This document shows positions 1 to 9,346 of a stretch of 64,000 nucleotides of DNA, in pieces; positions within the stretch are counted from its first letter, which is position 1, and each line of letters opens with the position of its first letter. The stretch comes from Alloalcanivorax dieselolei B5 (lineage in GTDB: Bacteria > Pseudomonadota > Gammaproteobacteria > Pseudomonadales > Alcanivoracaceae). The DNA is taken from contig NC_018691.1 of NCBI RefSeq assembly GCF_000300005.1, positions 682,001 through 746,000 on the forward strand, given 5' to 3'. Both the position numbers and the translations under genes were made by a program. Under the pieces are notes generated by a model that did no database searches, was not told where the DNA came from, and saw only the letters and a list, made by a program, of their open reading frames with translations.

Positions 1-57
1 TGTGGGCCAAAGGCGCGGGTCGCGGGGATCCGTGGGGCGTTGTCGACGTTTAGCCAT
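1..57 (-). CDS. Possible start of a gene running off the window
   Basis: An ATG at 57-55 on the minus strand opens a frame that stays open to the window edge. It encodes 19 residues beginning MAKRRQRPTDPRDPRLWP. It lies 7 bp downstream of the O-antigen-ligase-like gene on the same strand, so it could be the next gene of that envelope operon. No convincing ribosome-binding site is visible and the fragment is too short to assign to a family. Confidence 0.3.
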   Translation of the reverse strand, partial: MAKRRQRPTDPRDPRLWPT

Positions 58-64
58 GGTGCGG

Positions 65-1252
65 TTACTGCGACTGCGGTTGCGGGTGCCGCACGGGCGG
101 GCGGATGGTGTCACGGGTGCTGAGGCTGGCCAGCATCAGAGCCAGTGGCATCCACAGGCTCATCCAACTGGGGTGGAACGGCACCAGCAGATAGGCGCCC
201 ACCGCCAGCATGGCGAGCAGGCCCGGTACCGCGGCGATCAGGAAGATCGCCCCTTCGCGCAGGTTCTGTTCACCGTCCGGCAGGCGCCAGGCGGGCACCG
301 CCCAGGCGGCGATGAACAGAATCAGACCCACCAGCCCGGAGGAGTGGATGACCGCCAGCAGCACATTGTCCGGGTGGGGAATGATCCGCAGCGCCTCGTC
401 CACGCCCACCAGCAGTGATTCTCCGGTTTCCTGGCTGAGGCCGTTGCCGAAGAAGGGATGGGTGAAGTACTGGCTCATGTTGCCGAGCACCTCGAAATCC
501 AGGGACAGGTACAGCGCCACCGCCGCGGCGAGCATGCCCAGTATCCGCTGTTCCGCGCGCAGCAGTACCCAACTGAGCGCCGCCACCAGCAACATGATGC
601 CGGTATGCCATTGCACCAGCACCAGGAAGCCGAATCCCACCAGGGCGCCGGCGGCGCGCCGTCCGCCTTTGGCACTGATGCCTTCCTCCACCGCCTGTGC
701 CAGCAGGATGAAACAGGGCGTGACCAGGGCCATGGTGGTCAGCAGCGGGCCGGGTTGCGGCAGATCAAAAATCAAACGTACTGACTCGCCGAACAGAGGG
801 CTGCCCAGGGACTGGGTGGTGTAGTAGCTGATCATGATCACCACCAGCAGCACGGTGGAGGTGAGGGCGCCGTTGGTCAGCGCCTGCTTGAGCGTGTGCC
901 GGTAATACAGATGCAGCCAGCGCAGAATCCCCACCAGGGTGATGATCTCCACCACCCCGCGCACGGTGCGAGAAGTATTGGCGTTGTCCGCCCAGGCCAT
1001 GGTCAGCAGCAACCAGCCAAGCAGAGCGTACAGCGGCACCAGCCAGGGAGACAGCAGCAAGCGGCGATCGCCGCTGACCACGGCCCGGGTCAACAGGGTC
1101 AGTGACGGCAGAAAGAACAGCACGTCCACCACGTTGAGAAGGGCGACCCGGGAATGGAACAGAAAGGGTCCGGTGAACATCACCGCGAAGGAAACCGTCA
1201 ACCAAAGCCGCAGTCCCCGGCCTTCCAATACGTTAGGGCGCAATGCCGTCAT
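65..1252 (-). CDS. O-antigen ligase / polymerase-like membrane protein
   Basis: A 395-residue polytopic inner-membrane protein with about ten hydrophobic segments and a larger loop in the C-terminal half (around residues 250-290), the layout of the WaaL/Wzy O-antigen ligase family. Family members transfer lipid-linked O-polysaccharide to lipid A-core in the periplasm or polymerise sugar chains. No short motif is diagnostic, so ligase and polymerase cannot be separated. It is divergent from hldE (heptose synthesis), which supports a role in LPS or another surface glycan. The ATG at 1252 gives a hydrophobic segment shortly after the start, as expected. Confidence 0.7.
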   Translation of the reverse strand: MTALRPNVLEGRGLRLWLTVSFAVMFTGPFLFHSRVALLNVVDVLFFLPSLTLLTRAVVSGDRRLLLSPWLVPLYALLGWLLLTMAWADNANTSRTVRGVVEIITLVGILRWLHLYYRHTLKQALTNGALTSTVLLVVIMISYYTTQSLGSPLFGESVRLIFDLPQPGPLLTTMALVTPCFILLAQAVEEGISAKGGRRAAGALVGFGFLVLVQWHTGIMLLVAALSWVLLRAEQRILGMLAAAVALYLSLDFEVLGNMSQYFTHPFFGNGLSQETGESLLVGVDEALRIIPHPDNVLLAVIHSSGLVGLILFIAAWAVPAWRLPDGEQNLREGAIFLIAAVPGLLAMLAVGAYLLVPFHPSWMSLWMPLALMLASLSTRDTIRPPVRHPQPQSQ

Positions 1253-1512
1253 AGATGCTTATCCCGTTGATCGCTCCCGGTCCTCCATCGAGGGAGAACC
1301 TGATAAAGCCCTTGCGTGCATGTTGTCCGCCTTCACCGGCGAGTCGGAAGTGTACTGAGCGCGCCGGGGAAAAACCACAGCCCGGCGGGCAGCCGGCAGC
1401 GACGCCGGAGGCGACAGTGTCGACAGTGTCCTATGCTACACTGCGCGGCAAATATTGGCTTGCGCCGCTATTCCGACTGAGTAGGTCTGAGCAGGTGCTT
1501 GAGGAGACGGTG

Positions 1513-2946
1513 ATGCACAACCCGCAAATTCCCCCTTTCGGCCAGGCCCGGGTGCTGGTGGCCGGTGATGTCATGCTGGATCGCTACTGGCATGGGCCCA
1601 CCGGGCGCATCTCGCCGGAAGCGCCGGTGCCGGTGGTGCGGGTCACGGACATCGAGGATCGTCCCGGCGGGGCCGCCAACGTGGCCCTGAACATGGCCGC
1701 GCTGGGCGCCAAGGCCTCTCTGGTGGGGGTCACCGGTGATGATGAGGCCGCTCGTCTGCTTGAGGAGCGGCTCGCCGCGGCGGAGGTCACCAGCCGTTTT
1801 CAGAAGATCCCGGGGTTGCCCACCATCACCAAACTGCGGGTGGTGAGTCGTCAACAGCAATTGCTGAGGCTGGATTTCGAGGAATCGTTCCAGGGCGAGG
1901 ATCCGGCTCCGTTCGCCGCCGAGGTGGAGCAGGGCCTGCGTGACTGCGGGGCTCTGGTGCTTTCCGATTACGCCAAGGGCGCACTGCGGGATTGTCAGGG
2001 ACTGATCGCGCTGGCGCGTCAGGCCGGAGTGCCGGTGCTGGTGGACCCCAAAGGCACGGACTTTGAACGCTATCGGGGGGCCACTCTGCTGACGCCCAAT
2101 CTGGCGGAGCTGGAAGCGGTGGTCGGACCGGTGCCGGACGAGAAAACCCTGGTCGCCAAAGGGCAGGCACTGCTGTCCAGCCTGGACCTGGAAGCGCTGC
2201 TGGTGACGCGCAGCGAAAAAGGTATGACGCTGATTCGCGCCGGCAAACCGGAACTGCACCTGCCGGCCCGCGCCCGTGAAGTGTTCGATGTCACTGGCGC
2301 CGGCGACACGGTGATTTCCACCCTGGCGGTGGCACTGGCCGCCGGCAGCCCCATGGAAGAGGCGGTGGCGCTGGCCAACATCGCCGCCGGCATCGTGGTG
2401 GGCAAACTGGGCACCGCGGTGGTGTCGGCACCAGAATTGCGCCGGGCGGTGCACCAGACCGGCGGCCTGGGACGGGGCGTGATGACCGAGGAGCAATTGC
2501 TGGTGGCGATCGAGGACGCCCGCGCCCAGGGAGAAAAAATCGTCTTTACCAACGGCTGCTTCGACATCATCCACGCCGGCCACGTGGGTTACCTGGATTC
2601 CGCCCGCCGTCTGGGCGACCGCCTGGTGCTGGCGGTCAACAGCGACGCCTCGATCACCCGCCTCAAAGGCCCCGGCCGCCCCATCAATCCGCTGGAGCGG
2701 CGCATGGCGGTACTGGCGGCGCTGGAAGCGGTGGACTATGTGGTGGCCTTCGACACCGACACGCCTGAACCGCTACTGGAAAAGGTGAAGCCCGATGTCC
2801 TGGTCAAGGGCGGCGATTACGCCGTCGATCAAGTGGTCGGCGCCGACATCGTCAAAACCTACGGCGGCAAGGTGGAAGTACTGGACTTCGTCGAGGACAT
2901 TTCCACCACGCATATTGTGCAAAAAATCAGGAAAAATGAAGGGTAA
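1513..2946 (+). CDS. hldE: Bifunctional heptose 7-phosphate kinase / heptose 1-phosphate adenylyltransferase
   Basis: HldE makes ADP-heptose for the LPS inner core in the cytoplasm. The N-terminal half is a PfkB/ribokinase-type kinase with the signature DVTGAGDT near residue 260. The C-terminal half, from about residue 344, is a nucleotidyltransferase with [17 protein letters not shown] (the HxGH motif). With the ATG at 1513 the protein is 477 residues, the length of E. coli HldE. The frame is open back to 1255, but GAGGAG at 1501-1506 sits just ahead of 1513, which fixes the start. The stop codon abuts an inverted-repeat arm. Confidence 0.97.
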   Translation: MHNPQIPPFGQARVLVAGDVMLDRYWHGPTGRISPEAPVPVVRVTDIEDRPGGAANVALNMAALGAKASLVGVTGDDEAARLLEERLAAAEVTSRFQKIPGLPTITKLRVVSRQQQLLRLDFEESFQGEDPAPFAAEVEQGLRDCGALVLSDYAKGALRDCQGLIALARQAGVPVLVDPKGTDFERYRGATLLTPNLAELEAVVGPVPDEKTLVAKGQALLSSLDLEALLVTRSEKGMTLIRAGKPELHLPARAREVFDVTGAGDTVISTLAVALAAGSPMEEAVALANIAAGIVVGKLGTAVVSAPELRRAVHQTGGLGRGVMTEEQLLVAIEDARAQGEKIVFTNGCFDIIHAGHVGYLDSARRLGDRLVLAVNSDASITRLKGPGRPINPLERRMAVLAALEAVDYVVAFDTDTPEPLLEKVKPDVLVKGGDYAVDQVVGADIVKTYGGKVEVLDFVEDISTTHIVQKIRKNEG

Positions 2947-3158
2947 GTTGACAGTTGATAGTGGACAGTTGACAGCGACGCGGAAAAAAAACGGAGCGAT
3001 CTGAGATTAGAAAGGCCGCGCCCAAAGATTGGGAGTGGCCTCTTTACTTTTAAGAAGAAGACATGAGTCAACTCCGTCGTTGCCAATATGCAAATGGTCA
3101 TTGCAATAACGCACTTTTTTGCTTTTCGCTGTCAACTGTCCACTATCAACTGTCAACT
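2946..3158. repeat. 33-bp inverted repeat joining two convergent stop codons
   Basis: The arm at 2946-2978 is the exact reverse complement of 3126-3158 (33 bp), with about 147 bp between. Each arm contains two TTGACAGTTGA/GGACAGTTGACAG-like sub-units. The left arm begins at the last base of the hldE stop codon. The right arm contains the stop codon (3153-3155) of the AraC-type gene on the other strand. A smaller hairpin lies between the arms. Confidence 0.9.
3011..3050. terminator. Bidirectional intrinsic terminator between hldE and araC-type gene
   Basis: The stem AGGCC-gcg-CCCAA / TTGGG-agt-GGCCT occupies 3013-3041, with the three-base loop AGA and symmetrical internal bulges. It is followed by CTTTACTTTT on the plus strand and flanked by an A-rich run upstream, so it can work in both directions for the converging genes. 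Confidence 0.65.
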
Positions 3159-4157
3159 GCTTCTCCGGTGTTTGGCCGGGGTCTCCCCGGTCCAGCGCTG
3201 GAACGCGCGGATGAAGGCGGCGGGTTCGCTGTAGCCGAGCAGGCGGGCGATGTCCTCGACGCTGCGTTTGGAGTCCGCCAGGTAGTTCAGGGCCTTGTTC
3301 AGGCGCACTTCGTCGAGAAGCTGCTGGAACGGCTGGCCTTCGGCGCTGAGGCGGCGGCGCAGGGTGCGTTCCGGCAGATCGAAGGTGACGGCCACCTGGG
3401 CGGCGCCGGGGAAATCCTCCAGAAACAAATCCAGATAGGCGCTGACGCGGGCGGCCAACCGTTCGCTCGGGTTCTGGCGGCGTGCCAGCAGAGCATCGCA
3501 TTGTGAGCGGTAGAGTTCATGGGCGCTGCGGTTGTAGCCCGGCAGGGGCACGGCCAGATCACGGTTGCTGATGGTGGCCTGGCACCAGGGCATGTCGTAC
3601 TTCACCGGCGCGCGGAAAAACTGTTCATAAAGTTCGCCGTGTTCCGGTTCGGGCAGGGGCAACCAGACTTCCTTTGGTGTCAGGTCCAGGCCCAGCTGCG
3701 TTTGGATATCGTTGACCAATTTGAAGGTGCCGACCATGTCGCGCTCGATGAGAATGCGGCGCACCGGCTCAGGCAGCGGAATCGGCTTCAGAATCAGGGC
3801 AGTGGTGTCATTGCCCGGCACCAACGACAACTCGCCGTAGAGATAGGTCAGGGATTGATAACGGACGCCGAGCTGGAAGCCATCGAAGGCGCTGGCGCTG
3901 GTCATCAGCAGCATGGTCAGCGGGCCGTAGCCGGCCAGCCCGAACCGCTTTCCCATCTCCATGCCCAGTTGCGGGTCCTCCGCCAGGGGCAGCAATTCCG
4001 CCAGTAATCGCAGTTCCCGATCGCGCTCGATTTCACCGTTGGGATCCAGTCTGGCCGCGTCCAATCCGTGCCGTGCCAATACCGGCGCGCACTGGATGCC
4101 GCGCTGCTCCAGCAGATCCAGGGTGTACATCAAGGCAAGAACGGAGCGTTGTGACAT
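3153..4157 (-). CDS. AraC-family transcriptional regulator with N-terminal ligand domain
   Basis: A 334-residue regulator. The N-terminal ~200 residues resemble the arabinose-binding-like domain of OruR/ArgR-type AraC proteins. The C-terminal ~85 residues hold the double helix-turn-helix (VAVTFDLPERTLRRRLSAEG followed by VEDIARLLGYSEPAAFIRAF). It is divergent from the Baeyer-Villiger-type monooxygenase with 109 bp between starts, so that gene is its most likely target. The substrate or inducer is not visible from sequence. Its stop codon lies inside the right arm of the 33-bp inverted repeat. Confidence 0.85.
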   Translation of the reverse strand: MSQRSVLALMYTLDLLEQRGIQCAPVLARHGLDAARLDPNGEIERDRELRLLAELLPLAEDPQLGMEMGKRFGLAGYGPLTMLLMTSASAFDGFQLGVRYQSLTYLYGELSLVPGNDTTALILKPIPLPEPVRRILIERDMVGTFKLVNDIQTQLGLDLTPKEVWLPLPEPEHGELYEQFFRAPVKYDMPWCQATISNRDLAVPLPGYNRSAHELYRSQCDALLARRQNPSERLAARVSAYLDLFLEDFPGAAQVAVTFDLPERTLRRRLSAEGQPFQQLLDEVRLNKALNYLADSKRSVEDIARLLGYSEPAAFIRAFQRWTGETPAKHRRSS

Positions 4158-4266
4158 AGGTGTCTGGTCGTGGCCGGAATTATCAATTTCCAGGTCAGCC
4201 TAACACGTTCCCGCCGACGGTCGCCAAGCTAGACTGCGGGCATGGCGTGTCCAACAGGAGAACAAT

Positions 4267-5805
4267 ATGAACAGTAAGGTGAACCTGGAGGTTCGCGATC
4301 GGACCGATCTGACCACCAAGGTGGCGATCGTCGGTGGCGGCTTTGGTGGCCTGTGCATGGCGATCAAACTGCGAGAGGCCGGGATCGAGGATTTCGTGGT
4401 GCTGGAGAAAGCCGCCGAAGTAGGCGGCACCTGGCGGGACAATACCTATCCCGGTGCCGCCTGTGATGTGCAATCGCATATGTACTCCTACTCCTTCGAA
4501 GGCAATCCGGATTGGTCGCGCCGCTACAGCGGCTGGCGGGAGATTCAGGACTACATCCTTCAAGTCACGGACCAGCACCGGCTCCACGACAACATCCGTT
4601 TCAATTCGGAAGTGCGCGCTGCCCGTTTCGATGAAAAGCGGGCCCGCTGGACGCTGCGGCTCACCGATGGCACCACGGTGGACTGTCAGCACTGGGTGCT
4701 GGCCACCGGTCCGTTGCATGTGCCGTCGATACCCCAATTCCCGGGACTGGAAAACTTCAAAGGCAAAGTGTTCCATTCTTCCCAGTGGGATCACGACTAC
4801 GACCTCAGCGGCAAAAAAGTGGTGTCCGTCGGCACCGGTGCCAGTGCCATTCAGTACGTGCCGGAGATCGCGCCGAAGGTGGATCAGCTGACCGTGGTGC
4901 AGCGCACCCCGGGCTGGATCGTGCCCCGTGATGAGAGGGCTTATTCACAGCGGGACAAGAGCTGGTTCCGCCGCTTCCCGCTGTTGCGCAAGCTGCATCG
5001 GGCGCGCTTGTACTGGAGCAACGAGTCTCGGGTGCTGCCGATCTTCCATCCGCGTCTGGCGTCGCTGCTGGAGCCGCTGGTGAAGCAGTTCATCCGCTAT
5101 CAGGTGAAGGACAAGGACACCGCCCGCAAGTTGACGCCCAACTATCGGCTGGGCTGTAAGCGGATCATGATTTCCAATCGTTATTACCCCACCTTCAACC
5201 GGCCCAACGTGGAGCTGGTCACCGAAGGGGTGAAGGAAATACGGGAACACAGCATTGTGTTCAGTGACGGCAGCGAGCGGGAAATGGACTGTCTGGTGCT
5301 GGGGACCGGCTTCGTGGTGGATCCGCGCATCTACATGAAGGATTTCGAGATCACCGGGCTGCCGGGCCATCGTCTGCAGGACGACTGGCGCAACGCTTCC
5401 GAGGCCTATCTAGGGATCAGCGTGGCCGGTTATCCGAACATGTTCCAGATGGTTGGACCCAACACCGGGCTCGGCCACAACTCCATTATTTTCATGATCG
5501 AATGCCAGGCTCGTTATATTGTCGATGCCATCGGCAAGGTGGCGCGGCGTGGCGTGGACTACCTGGATGTGAAGCGCTCGGACATGGACGCCTTCAATGA
5601 CCGGTTGCAGAAGGATCTCAAGGGCACGGTGTGGCAGAGCGGCGGCTGTTCCAGTTGGTATCAGCAGGCGGATGGCCGCAACGTGGCGATCTGGCCGTAC
5701 TCCACCTGGCGCTACTGGCTGAAGACCCGTTCCGTGGACGAGTCCGTTTATCGCTGGGAGAAGGTGACGGAGAGACAACCGCAAGCGGAGGCGGTAAGGG
5801 CCTGA
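4267..5805 (+). CDS. Flavin-containing Baeyer-Villiger-type monooxygenase
   Basis: A 512-residue FAD/NADPH monooxygenase. It has an N-terminal FAD-binding GGGFGG, then GGTWRDNTYPGAACD as in type I Baeyer-Villiger enzymes. FKGKVFHSSQWD matches the family fingerprint FxGxxxHxxxW(P/D), and GTGASA is the NADPH-binding Rossmann motif. Such enzymes insert oxygen into ketones to give esters or lactones, often in alkane, cyclic-ketone or steroid degradation. The ATG at 4267 follows AGGAG. The divergent AraC gene is its probable regulator. The long-chain alkane monooxygenase AlmA is a relative, but the N-terminal region reads more like the cyclohexanone/steroid monooxygenase side. Substrate is unknown. 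Confidence 0.87.
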   Translation: MNSKVNLEVRDRTDLTTKVAIVGGGFGGLCMAIKLREAGIEDFVVLEKAAEVGGTWRDNTYPGAACDVQSHMYSYSFEGNPDWSRRYSGWREIQDYILQVTDQHRLHDNIRFNSEVRAARFDEKRARWTLRLTDGTTVDCQHWVLATGPLHVPSIPQFPGLENFKGKVFHSSQWDHDYDLSGKKVVSVGTGASAIQYVPEIAPKVDQLTVVQRTPGWIVPRDERAYSQRDKSWFRRFPLLRKLHRARLYWSNESRVLPIFHPRLASLLEPLVKQFIRYQVKDKDTARKLTPNYRLGCKRIMISNRYYPTFNRPNVELVTEGVKEIREHSIVFSDGSEREMDCLVLGTGFVVDPRIYMKDFEITGLPGHRLQDDWRNASEAYLGISVAGYPNMFQMVGPNTGLGHNSIIFMIECQARYIVDAIGKVARRGVDYLDVKRSDMDAFNDRLQKDLKGTVWQSGGCSSWYQQADGRNVAIWPYSTWRYWLKTRSVDESVYRWEKVTERQPQAEAVRA

Positions 5806-5832
5806 CAGCTGGACGCCGGTCTTTCCATGCTC

Positions 5833-5910
5833 GCTGCAGGAGCTTGCCCTGCAAGCGAATTGTGGTTGTGTCCCCAAAAAAGATTCGCTTGCAGGGCAAG
5901 CTCCTACAGC
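5833..5910. repeat. REP-type hairpin between convergent genes
   Basis: Arms at 5833-5860 and 5883-5910 are inverted copies over 28 bp with a single mismatch. The core is AGGAGCTTGCCCTGCAAGCG and the loop is about 22 bp. The GTAGGAG...GCGAAT layout is that of Pseudomonas-type repetitive extragenic palindromes. A sequence-diverged sister lies at 36714-36801. It sits between the stop codons of two converging genes and may terminate both. Confidence 0.8.
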
Positions 5911-5938
5911 AGTGCTGTGATGCGCTCCGCATCCAGCG

Positions 5939-6724
5939 TCAGAGATCCCCCACCGCTCTGCGGGCTTTCTCCACGTTTTCCCGCAGATGCTTCGGGTTGA
6001 CCGTGCCGGCGATCACGGCACCGACGCCCGCTGTACCCAGGATCCGGTCGAGACTGGCCTGAACCGGGTCGGCGTGGCCGGCCTGAAGATGGCCGCTGGC
6101 GAACGCCTTCTTGATCAAAATACCTTTGCCGTGTTCGGCGGCGTAATCGATCACCGGCCGTTCCTGGTCGTGGGCCAGATTGTAGGTGACCATGGCCACA
6201 TCCGCCCGCCGCAGGGTTTCCAGCCCGCCTTCCACGGTCTTGGTGGACACACCGATGGCCCGGATCAGGCCTTTGCGTTTCAGTTCCGCCAGGGCTTCCA
6301 GCGTGCCCTGACGCAGCACTTCCAGATCGTTGCCGTCGGAGTGAATCAGCACGCAATCCAGATAGTCGGTGTTGAGCCGGCGCAGGCTGCGCTCCACCGA
6401 GGCAATGGTGTGCTCGGGGGTGAAGTCAAAGCGGCTTTTGCCGTTCTCGAATTCCTCGCCCACCTTGGACACGATGACCCAGTCCTGGCGTCCAGTCAGC
6501 AGCTGTCCCAGCCGCTCCTCGCTGCGGCCATAGGCCGGCGCGGTGTCGATCAGATTGATGTCCAGCTCCCGGGCCAGCGCCAGCAGTTCACGCACCGCCT
6601 GGTCATCAGGAATAGTGAAGGCGTCAGGGTATTTCACGCCCTGGTCGCGGCCGATCTTCACCGTGCCGAGCCCGAGGGCGCTGATGGTCAGCCCGGTGTC
6701 GCCGAGCGGGCGCAGAAACGCCAT
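5939..6724 (-). CDS. Aldo/keto reductase
   Basis: A 261-residue NADPH-dependent aldo/keto reductase with a TIM-barrel fold, shorter than typical AKRs of about 300 residues. The catalytic tetrad can be read: Asp and Tyr in LIDTAPAYGRSEERLG, Lys in VIVSKVGEE, His in CVLIHSDG. The cofactor region near the C-terminus reads AVIAGTVNPKHLREN. The ATG at 6724 overlaps the stop codon of the upstream FAD oxidoreductase (TGATG), so the two are translationally coupled. An upstream in-frame Met at 6757 would lie inside that gene and is less likely. Substrate unknown. Confidence 0.85.
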   Translation of the reverse strand: MAFLRPLGDTGLTISALGLGTVKIGRDQGVKYPDAFTIPDDQAVRELLALARELDINLIDTAPAYGRSEERLGQLLTGRQDWVIVSKVGEEFENGKSRFDFTPEHTIASVERSLRRLNTDYLDCVLIHSDGNDLEVLRQGTLEALAELKRKGLIRAIGVSTKTVEGGLETLRRADVAMVTYNLAHDQERPVIDYAAEHGKGILIKKAFASGHLQAGHADPVQASLDRILGTAGVGAVIAGTVNPKHLRENVEKARRAVGDL

Positions 6725-7932
6725 CAGTGATTCTCCCGCGCGAAGCAGTGATGCCAATAGGGTTGCCCCAGAGGGGCCAGCGGCAGGTTCCTGGGCGGTG
6801 CCATGGCGGGGCCCGGCTGCGGACCGTGTTCGCGGATCAGGGCCTCGACCCGGTCGCCCAGATCCGGCGCCAGCGTCAATTTGGTCGGCCAGGTCAGGAT
6901 CAGGTCGCCGTCACGGCGGGCATAGGCGTTGTCGGGCTTGGCCAGGCTGTTCTGACGCGGCTCCGCCCGGCTTACGTCCAGGGTGGCCCAATCGGCGCCG
7001 CTGAAGTCCAGCCAGGGGAACAACTGATCGAGTTCCGTCCGGGCGGCGGCGATCTGTTCGGCGTCATTGCGTTCCACGCCCCGTTCCGCCAGATCACCAC
7101 CGAGATACCAGACCAGGGAACCGTCCGGTAACGGGTGGGTGGTGACGGTCAGACGCGGCTTGCTGCTGGCGCCGGCGCAGTGGGCGTAGAGCGAATGGCC
7201 GAGACGATGGCGCACCAGCACCATTTTCAGGGGCCGGCTCTGGCTCTCCTCCTGGGTGAAGAGATGCCGGGCGTGGGCACCGTCCAACAAGGCCGCGTTA
7301 CCCTCGCCGGCGGCCAGCACCGACACTTTCGGGCGGATCACGGCGCCGTCGAGCCGTACCTCGCGAAGGCCCCGCTCATCCCAGGTCAGTCGGCCGTTTA
7401 AATCCGGCGCCTGCAGCAATCGGGTCCGCACTGGCGCGGTCAGCACATCGAGCAGGCTCTCGGTGTCCACCACCAGGTCGTCGAGCCGGTAGACCTGACC
7501 TTTGAAACGGGCGTTGGCAAGAGCGGAAGGGTAGTCACCGCGACGTAAACGCTCGATACGGCCGCGCAGCATTTTGCTGGCGAAGAAGGTGGTCATGCGG
7601 CTGGCCACGGAACCGGCGGACCACAGATGTTGAGTGTCCGAGAGCACATCAAGGCCATTCAGCGGCACCGGCCCCTGGCCGGCCATGGCGGCGCGCCAGC
7701 GCTCCGGCATGCCGGCGATGGCCTCGGATTCGTTGGACAGGGCGCCGCCGAGGGCGTACTTGAGCCCGCCGTGAATAATGCCCTGGCTGGCCAGGGTCTG
7801 GGCCCCGCCCAGGGCGCCGGTTTCCAGCAGCAGGCATTGGTAGCCCTGATTCTGCAATTGGTTGATCAACCACAGGCCGGCGACGCCGCCGCCGAAAATG
7901 AGAACGTCCGGTTCTAGGGTCTGGGTAGTCAT
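6724..7932 (-). CDS. FAD-dependent oxidoreductase (DAO family)
   Basis: A 402-residue flavoprotein. The N-terminal VLIFGGGVAGLWLINQL is the dinucleotide-binding fold, and ASQGIIHGGLKYALGG resembles the substrate-side loop of the glycerol-3-phosphate dehydrogenase/D-amino-acid oxidase superfamily. No membrane segment is visible. It is coupled by TGATG to the aldo/keto reductase, suggesting a small two-gene redox operon. It is divergent from waaA with 136 bp between starts. The substrate cannot be told from the sequence. Confidence 0.75.
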   Translation of the reverse strand: MTTQTLEPDVLIFGGGVAGLWLINQLQNQGYQCLLLETGALGGAQTLASQGIIHGGLKYALGGALSNESEAIAGMPERWRAAMAGQGPVPLNGLDVLSDTQHLWSAGSVASRMTTFFASKMLRGRIERLRRGDYPSALANARFKGQVYRLDDLVVDTESLLDVLTAPVRTRLLQAPDLNGRLTWDERGLREVRLDGAVIRPKVSVLAAGEGNAALLDGAHARHLFTQEESQSRPLKMVLVRHRLGHSLYAHCAGASSKPRLTVTTHPLPDGSLVWYLGGDLAERGVERNDAEQIAAARTELDQLFPWLDFSGADWATLDVSRAEPRQNSLAKPDNAYARRDGDLILTWPTKLTLAPDLGDRVEALIREHGPQPGPAMAPPRNLPLAPLGQPYWHHCFARENH

Positions 7933-8068
7933 GGCTCACCGCCGGAAAAAGTTGCGGCTATGCTAGCATAGGCCGCCGTCAAGGATGCCGATGTGGGTCA
8001 TCTCTGGGGATGATAGCCGGCGACCTCAAGGTCAACCGTCTCGCCCGTGCCACCGTTTGGATCGTTCT

Positions 8069-9346
8069 ATGCGTTTTTTCTACACCTCGCTTTGGTATTT
8101 GTTGCTGCCGCTGCTGTTCGTGCGTCTGTGGTGGCGGGGACGGCGGGCGCCGGCCTATCGGCAACGCTGGCGTGAGCGCATGGCTCTGGGTTATCGCCCC
8201 GGTATGCTGAAAGGCAGCGTCTGGATCCACGCGGTATCGGTGGGGGAGACCCTGGCGGCCGCGCCATTGATCGAAGCCCTGCTGGCGCGTTTCCCGGAAA
8301 CGCCATTGGTGGTGACCACCACCACACCCACCGGCTCGGAGCGGGTGCGGGCGTTGTTCGGCGACCGGGTTACTCATGTCTATTGCCCGTGGGAATTGCC
8401 CGGCGCCTATCGGCGCTTTTTCCGTGCCTTCGATCCGCGCCTGGTGATCGTGCTGGAAACCGAGCTGTGGCCGAACCTGTGCGCCGCCGCCGAAGCCCGA
8501 GGCGCCAAACTGATGCTGATGAATGGCCGGCTGTCGGAGAAAAGCTATCGCGGTTACGCCAGGCTGGGCGCCCTGGTGCGCCCGATGCTGGGCCGCTTCC
8601 AGGTGCTGGCGGTGCAGACCGAGACGGAGGCGGAACGATTCCGCCAGTTGGGCGCCGATCCGCAACGGATCAAGGTCAACGGCAGCGTCAAATTCGACCT
8701 GACCCTGAGCGACCAAGTGAAAACGGCGGCTTCCACACTGAGGGCCGGATTCGCGCAACGGCCGGTGTGGATCGCCGCCAGCACCCATCCCGGCGAGGAT
8801 GAAATGGTGCTTGCCGCCCATCGCAAAATTCTGGCGGATCAGCCGCAAGCGTTGCTGCTGCTGGTGCCGCGCCACCCGGAGCGCTTCGACGAGGTGGCCG
8901 GTCTGGCCCGGCGGCGTGGATTTGGCGTCGCCCGGCGCAGTCGACACGATACAGTGGATGAGCAGACGCAAGTTTACCTGGCGGACACCATGGGCGAATT
9001 ACTGATGCTGTTTGGCGTTAGTGACGTGGCGTTCGTGGGCGGTTCCCTGGTGCCGGTGGGCGGCCACAATTTGCTGGAACCGGCGGCCTGGTCGCTGCCG
9101 GTACTCAGTGGACCCCACCTGCATAATTTCACCGCCATTGCCGATTTGCTGGATCAGGCCGGGGCTCTGGAATTGGTGGCCGATGGCGATGCGCTGGCGC
9201 GCGCGGTGGCGGCGTTGTTCGCCGACACCGATGAGTGCCGTCGGCGGGGGGAAGCGGCGGCGGCCGTGGTGGCCGCCAACCGCGGCGCGCTTCAGCGCGG
9301 GATCACCATTTGCGCTTCGCTCTGGCCTTCCAGGTCCGGATTGTAG
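8069..9346 (+). CDS. waaA: 3-deoxy-D-manno-octulosonic acid (Kdo) transferase
   Basis: WaaA (KdtA) attaches Kdo from CMP-Kdo to lipid IVA on the cytoplasmic face of the inner membrane. The protein has 425 residues, the same as E. coli. It begins with a membrane anchor (FFYTSLWYLLLPLLFVRLW), then HAVSVGETLAA carrying the catalytic Glu, then TTTTPTGSERV and VLETELWPN, and the GT-B donor region FVGGSLVPVGGHNLLEPAAW. The ATG at 8069 is preferred to the open frame from 7985 because it puts the anchor at the N-terminus. Its 3' end overlaps tolC on the other strand by 55 bp. Confidence 0.96.
   Translation: MRFFYTSLWYLLLPLLFVRLWWRGRRAPAYRQRWRERMALGYRPGMLKGSVWIHAVSVGETLAAAPLIEALLARFPETPLVVTTTTPTGSERVRALFGDRVTHVYCPWELPGAYRRFFRAFDPRLVIVLETELWPNLCAAAEARGAKLMLMNGRLSEKSYRGYARLGALVRPMLGRFQVLAVQTETEAERFRQLGADPQRIKVNGSVKFDLTLSDQVKTAASTLRAGFAQRPVWIAASTHPGEDEMVLAAHRKILADQPQALLLLVPRHPERFDEVAGLARRRGFGVARRSRHDTVDEQTQVYLADTMGELLMLFGVSDVAFVGGSLVPVGGHNLLEPAAWSLPVLSGPHLHNFTAIADLLDQAGALELVADGDALARAVAALFADTDECRRRGEAAAAVVAANRGALQRGITICASLWPSRSGL

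Noticed and set aside
1255-1512. An 86-residue N-terminal extension of HldE
   Set aside because: It has no homologous feature, lies in the divergent promoter region, and the ATG at 1513 gives the exact family length with GAGGAG ahead.
4267-5805. Naming the monooxygenase AlmA
   Set aside because: The motif set (GGTWRDNTYPGAACD, FKGKVFHSSQWD) fits the Baeyer-Villiger family in general; the N-terminal sequence does not match AlmA as I remember it.
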